Below are positions 23,486-24,495 of a stretch of 24,495 nucleotides of DNA, in pieces. Numbering within the stretch: the stretch's first letter is position 1; every line of letters starts with the position of its first letter. This stretch comes from Acidobacteriota bacterium (GTDB lineage Bacteria > Acidobacteriota > Terriglobia > Terriglobales > Acidobacteriaceae): positions 1 to 24,495 of the forward strand of contig JAJZAL010000056.1 of NCBI GenBank assembly GCA_021799405.1, read 5' to 3'. Below the pieces are notes generated by a model. That model was given only the letters and a program-made list of their open reading frames with translations, was not told the DNA's origin and made no database searches. The translations under genes were made by a program, and so were the position numbers.

Positions 23486-23948
23486 AATGTCCAGGACCAG
23501 AAGCCGCATCGGTGTTGTCCAACCCGCCACGGGAGAAGCTCCGGTCGGCGAGGATACATGTGTGCCGATCCACTCTGCCGCAGATATTCTCGAGGCACGA
23601 AAACGAGGCAGAGAGCTGGCGGTTGCGCTGGGATTTGCGGCTACGGATTGCACGCTGGTTGCAACTGCCATCTCAGAGTTGGCGCGCAATATTGTGCTTT
23701 ACGCAGACCACGGCGAAATTCGCCTCAATTCTGTCGCCAGGAAGAACAGCATGGGTATTGTAATCACGGCCCGCGATGACGGGCCGGGAATCGCCGACCT
23801 GCAGAGGGCAATGCGCGACGGTTTCTCTACCTCCCATGGCCTCGGGCTTGGACTGCCGGGCGTGAAGCGGATCATGGATGAGTTCGAAATTTCATCGAAG
23901 CCGAAACGTGGCACCACCGTGACGGCGAGAAAGTGGAAATGCCAGTGA
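23478..23948 (+). CDS. rsbT: RsbT serine/threonine kinase (GHKL fold)
   Basis: A 156-residue switch kinase. Conserved ATP-site motifs are present: N-box ELARNIVLYAD (Glu 67, Asn 71), G1 ARDDGPGI (about 98-105) and G2 GLGLGLPGVKRIMDEF (121-136), then a GTTVTARKW ending. It should phosphorylate RsbR and RsbS, then leave to activate a downstream partner. GTG 23478 is chosen, with GAGAAG 7 bases upstream; ATG 23487 would also fit but lacks a ribosome binding site. The frame is open well upstream, but only as a shadow of rsbS. About 30 N-terminal residues precede the usual RsbT start (VPIHSAADILEARKRGRELA), a slightly longer N-terminus than in Bacillus. Confidence 0.92.
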   Translation: MDRMSRTRSRIGVVQPATGEAPVGEDTCVPIHSAADILEARKRGRELAVALGFAATDCTLVATAISELARNIVLYADHGEIRLNSVARKNSMGIVITARDDGPGIADLQRAMRDGFSTSHGLGLGLPGVKRIMDEFEISSKPKRGTTVTARKWKCQ

Positions 23949-24495
23949 GCGAAATTCTGGGAGGGATCATCGAATGGAGTGTCGCAAGCCTGCCGCGGCG
24001 CGGCGAGGTGGAATCCGGCGACTGCTCCGTCGTAAAATTTGCGGGCGACGAAGTTCTCGCAGCTGTCGTAGACGGCGTGGGGCACGGCGAAGAGGCTTTG
24101 GCGGCCGCGCGATTGGTGACCGACATTCTGCAGGAATTCTCGGGTCAGCAATCGTTAACCGAATTGATGAATAAGTGTCATGAGAAACTTCGAGGGACTC
24201 GCGGGGCGGTTGCCAGTATGGCAATCCTGAATGTTTCTTCCAGCACATTGACCTGGTTGGGTGTTGGAAATATCGAGGGCCAATTGCTCCGTAGCGAATT
24301 CCGCTTTGCAGAGTCCAGCGTGAAGGTCCAGGAAACGCTCTTGCTGCGTGGGGGCGTCCTCGGGCACCGGTTGCCGCATCTAATCTCGACCACGGTTTCA
24401 CTCAACTATGGTGACTTGCTGGTATTTGCGACAGACGGGGTGCGGCCCGACTTTGCCGGCGGCATTTACAACAGCTCATCCGTCCAGCGTATGGC
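23939..24495 (+). CDS. rsbX: RsbX-like PP2C-type phosphatase (3' end outside window)
   Basis: The frame begins ATG 23939, overlapping rsbT by 10 bp, and runs to the right edge (185 codons visible). It reads MPVSEILGGIIEWSVASLPRRGEVESGDCSVV, then the PP2C metal motif VVDGVGHG (Asp 45 to Gly 50), an ILNVSSSTLTWLGVGNIEGQLL core strand pair, GGVLGHRLP, and the second Asp motif DLLVFATDGVRPDF. This is the SpoIIE/RsbX-type phosphatase layout. RsbX dephosphorylates RsbR and RsbS and resets the stressosome. Visible length is already near that of RsbX (about 200), so only a short part is missing, unless the protein is fused to something further. Confidence 0.9.
   Translation, partial: MPVSEILGGIIEWSVASLPRRGEVESGDCSVVKFAGDEVLAAVVDGVGHGEEALAAARLVTDILQEFSGQQSLTELMNKCHEKLRGTRGAVASMAILNVSSSTLTWLGVGNIEGQLLRSEFRFAESSVKVQETLLLRGGVLGHRLPHLISTTVSLNYGDLLVFATDGVRPDFAGGIYNSSSVQRM

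Noticed and set aside
1..24495. CRISPR array, complete insertion sequence or prophage
   Set aside because: No regularly spaced repeats, transposase, integrase or phage structural genes were seen in either strand.

Overview
The window is about 24.5 kb of GC-rich bacterial chromosome. The gene content suggests a soil-type Acidobacteriota (Terriglobales-like): Tat- and Sec-exported carbohydrate-active enzymes, a stand-alone nuoI, an RsbR/S/T/X stressosome module and many secreted proteins of unknown function. This taxonomic call rests on family resemblance only; no rRNA or tRNA gene is present to confirm it.

Layout from left to right. (1) 1-748, minus: secreted protein cut by the window edge. 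(2) 1105-4988, plus: a nucleoside uptake and salvage run made of a NupC transporter, a secreted Rv2525c/DUF1906-like protein, purine nucleoside phosphorylase and uridine kinase, the last two overlapping by 4 bp. (3) 5030-6091, plus: a small accessory patch with a BrnT/BrnA-type toxin-antitoxin pair behind a perfect inverted repeat, then an AT-richer gene of unknown function. (4) 6105-7618, minus: an isolated nuoI and a secreted hypothetical protein. (5) 7864-11820, plus: a large Tat-exported putative glycoside hydrolase and a secreted phospholipase C/acid phosphatase-family phosphoesterase. (6) 12204-18014, minus: two tandem heparinase II/III-family proteins followed by an L-fucose isomerase-like protein, read right to left as a probable polysaccharide-use operon. 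(7) 18704-19861, minus: a secreted right-handed beta-helix protein. (8) 20454-21662, plus: a sigma-54-dependent activator without a receiver domain. (9) 21959-24495, plus: RsbR, RsbS, RsbT and an RsbX-like phosphatase, the last cut by the right edge.

Three themes stand out. Nucleosides are imported and cleaved by the first operon. The centre is a carbohydrate-processing locus in which secreted enzymes would cut an acidic or deoxy-sugar-containing glycan and a cytoplasmic isomerase would handle a released sugar. The right end is a partner-switching stress-signalling module. I see no CRISPR array, complete insertion sequence, phage gene or recognised defence locus. The less-explained signals are the intergenic ones: the brn inverted repeat, the GTACAG/CTGTAC cluster upstream of the sigma-54 activator, the hairpin array upstream of rsbR, and the paired ACCTGGG hairpins between two convergent genes. 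The least-explained gene is the hypothetical at 5615-6091.
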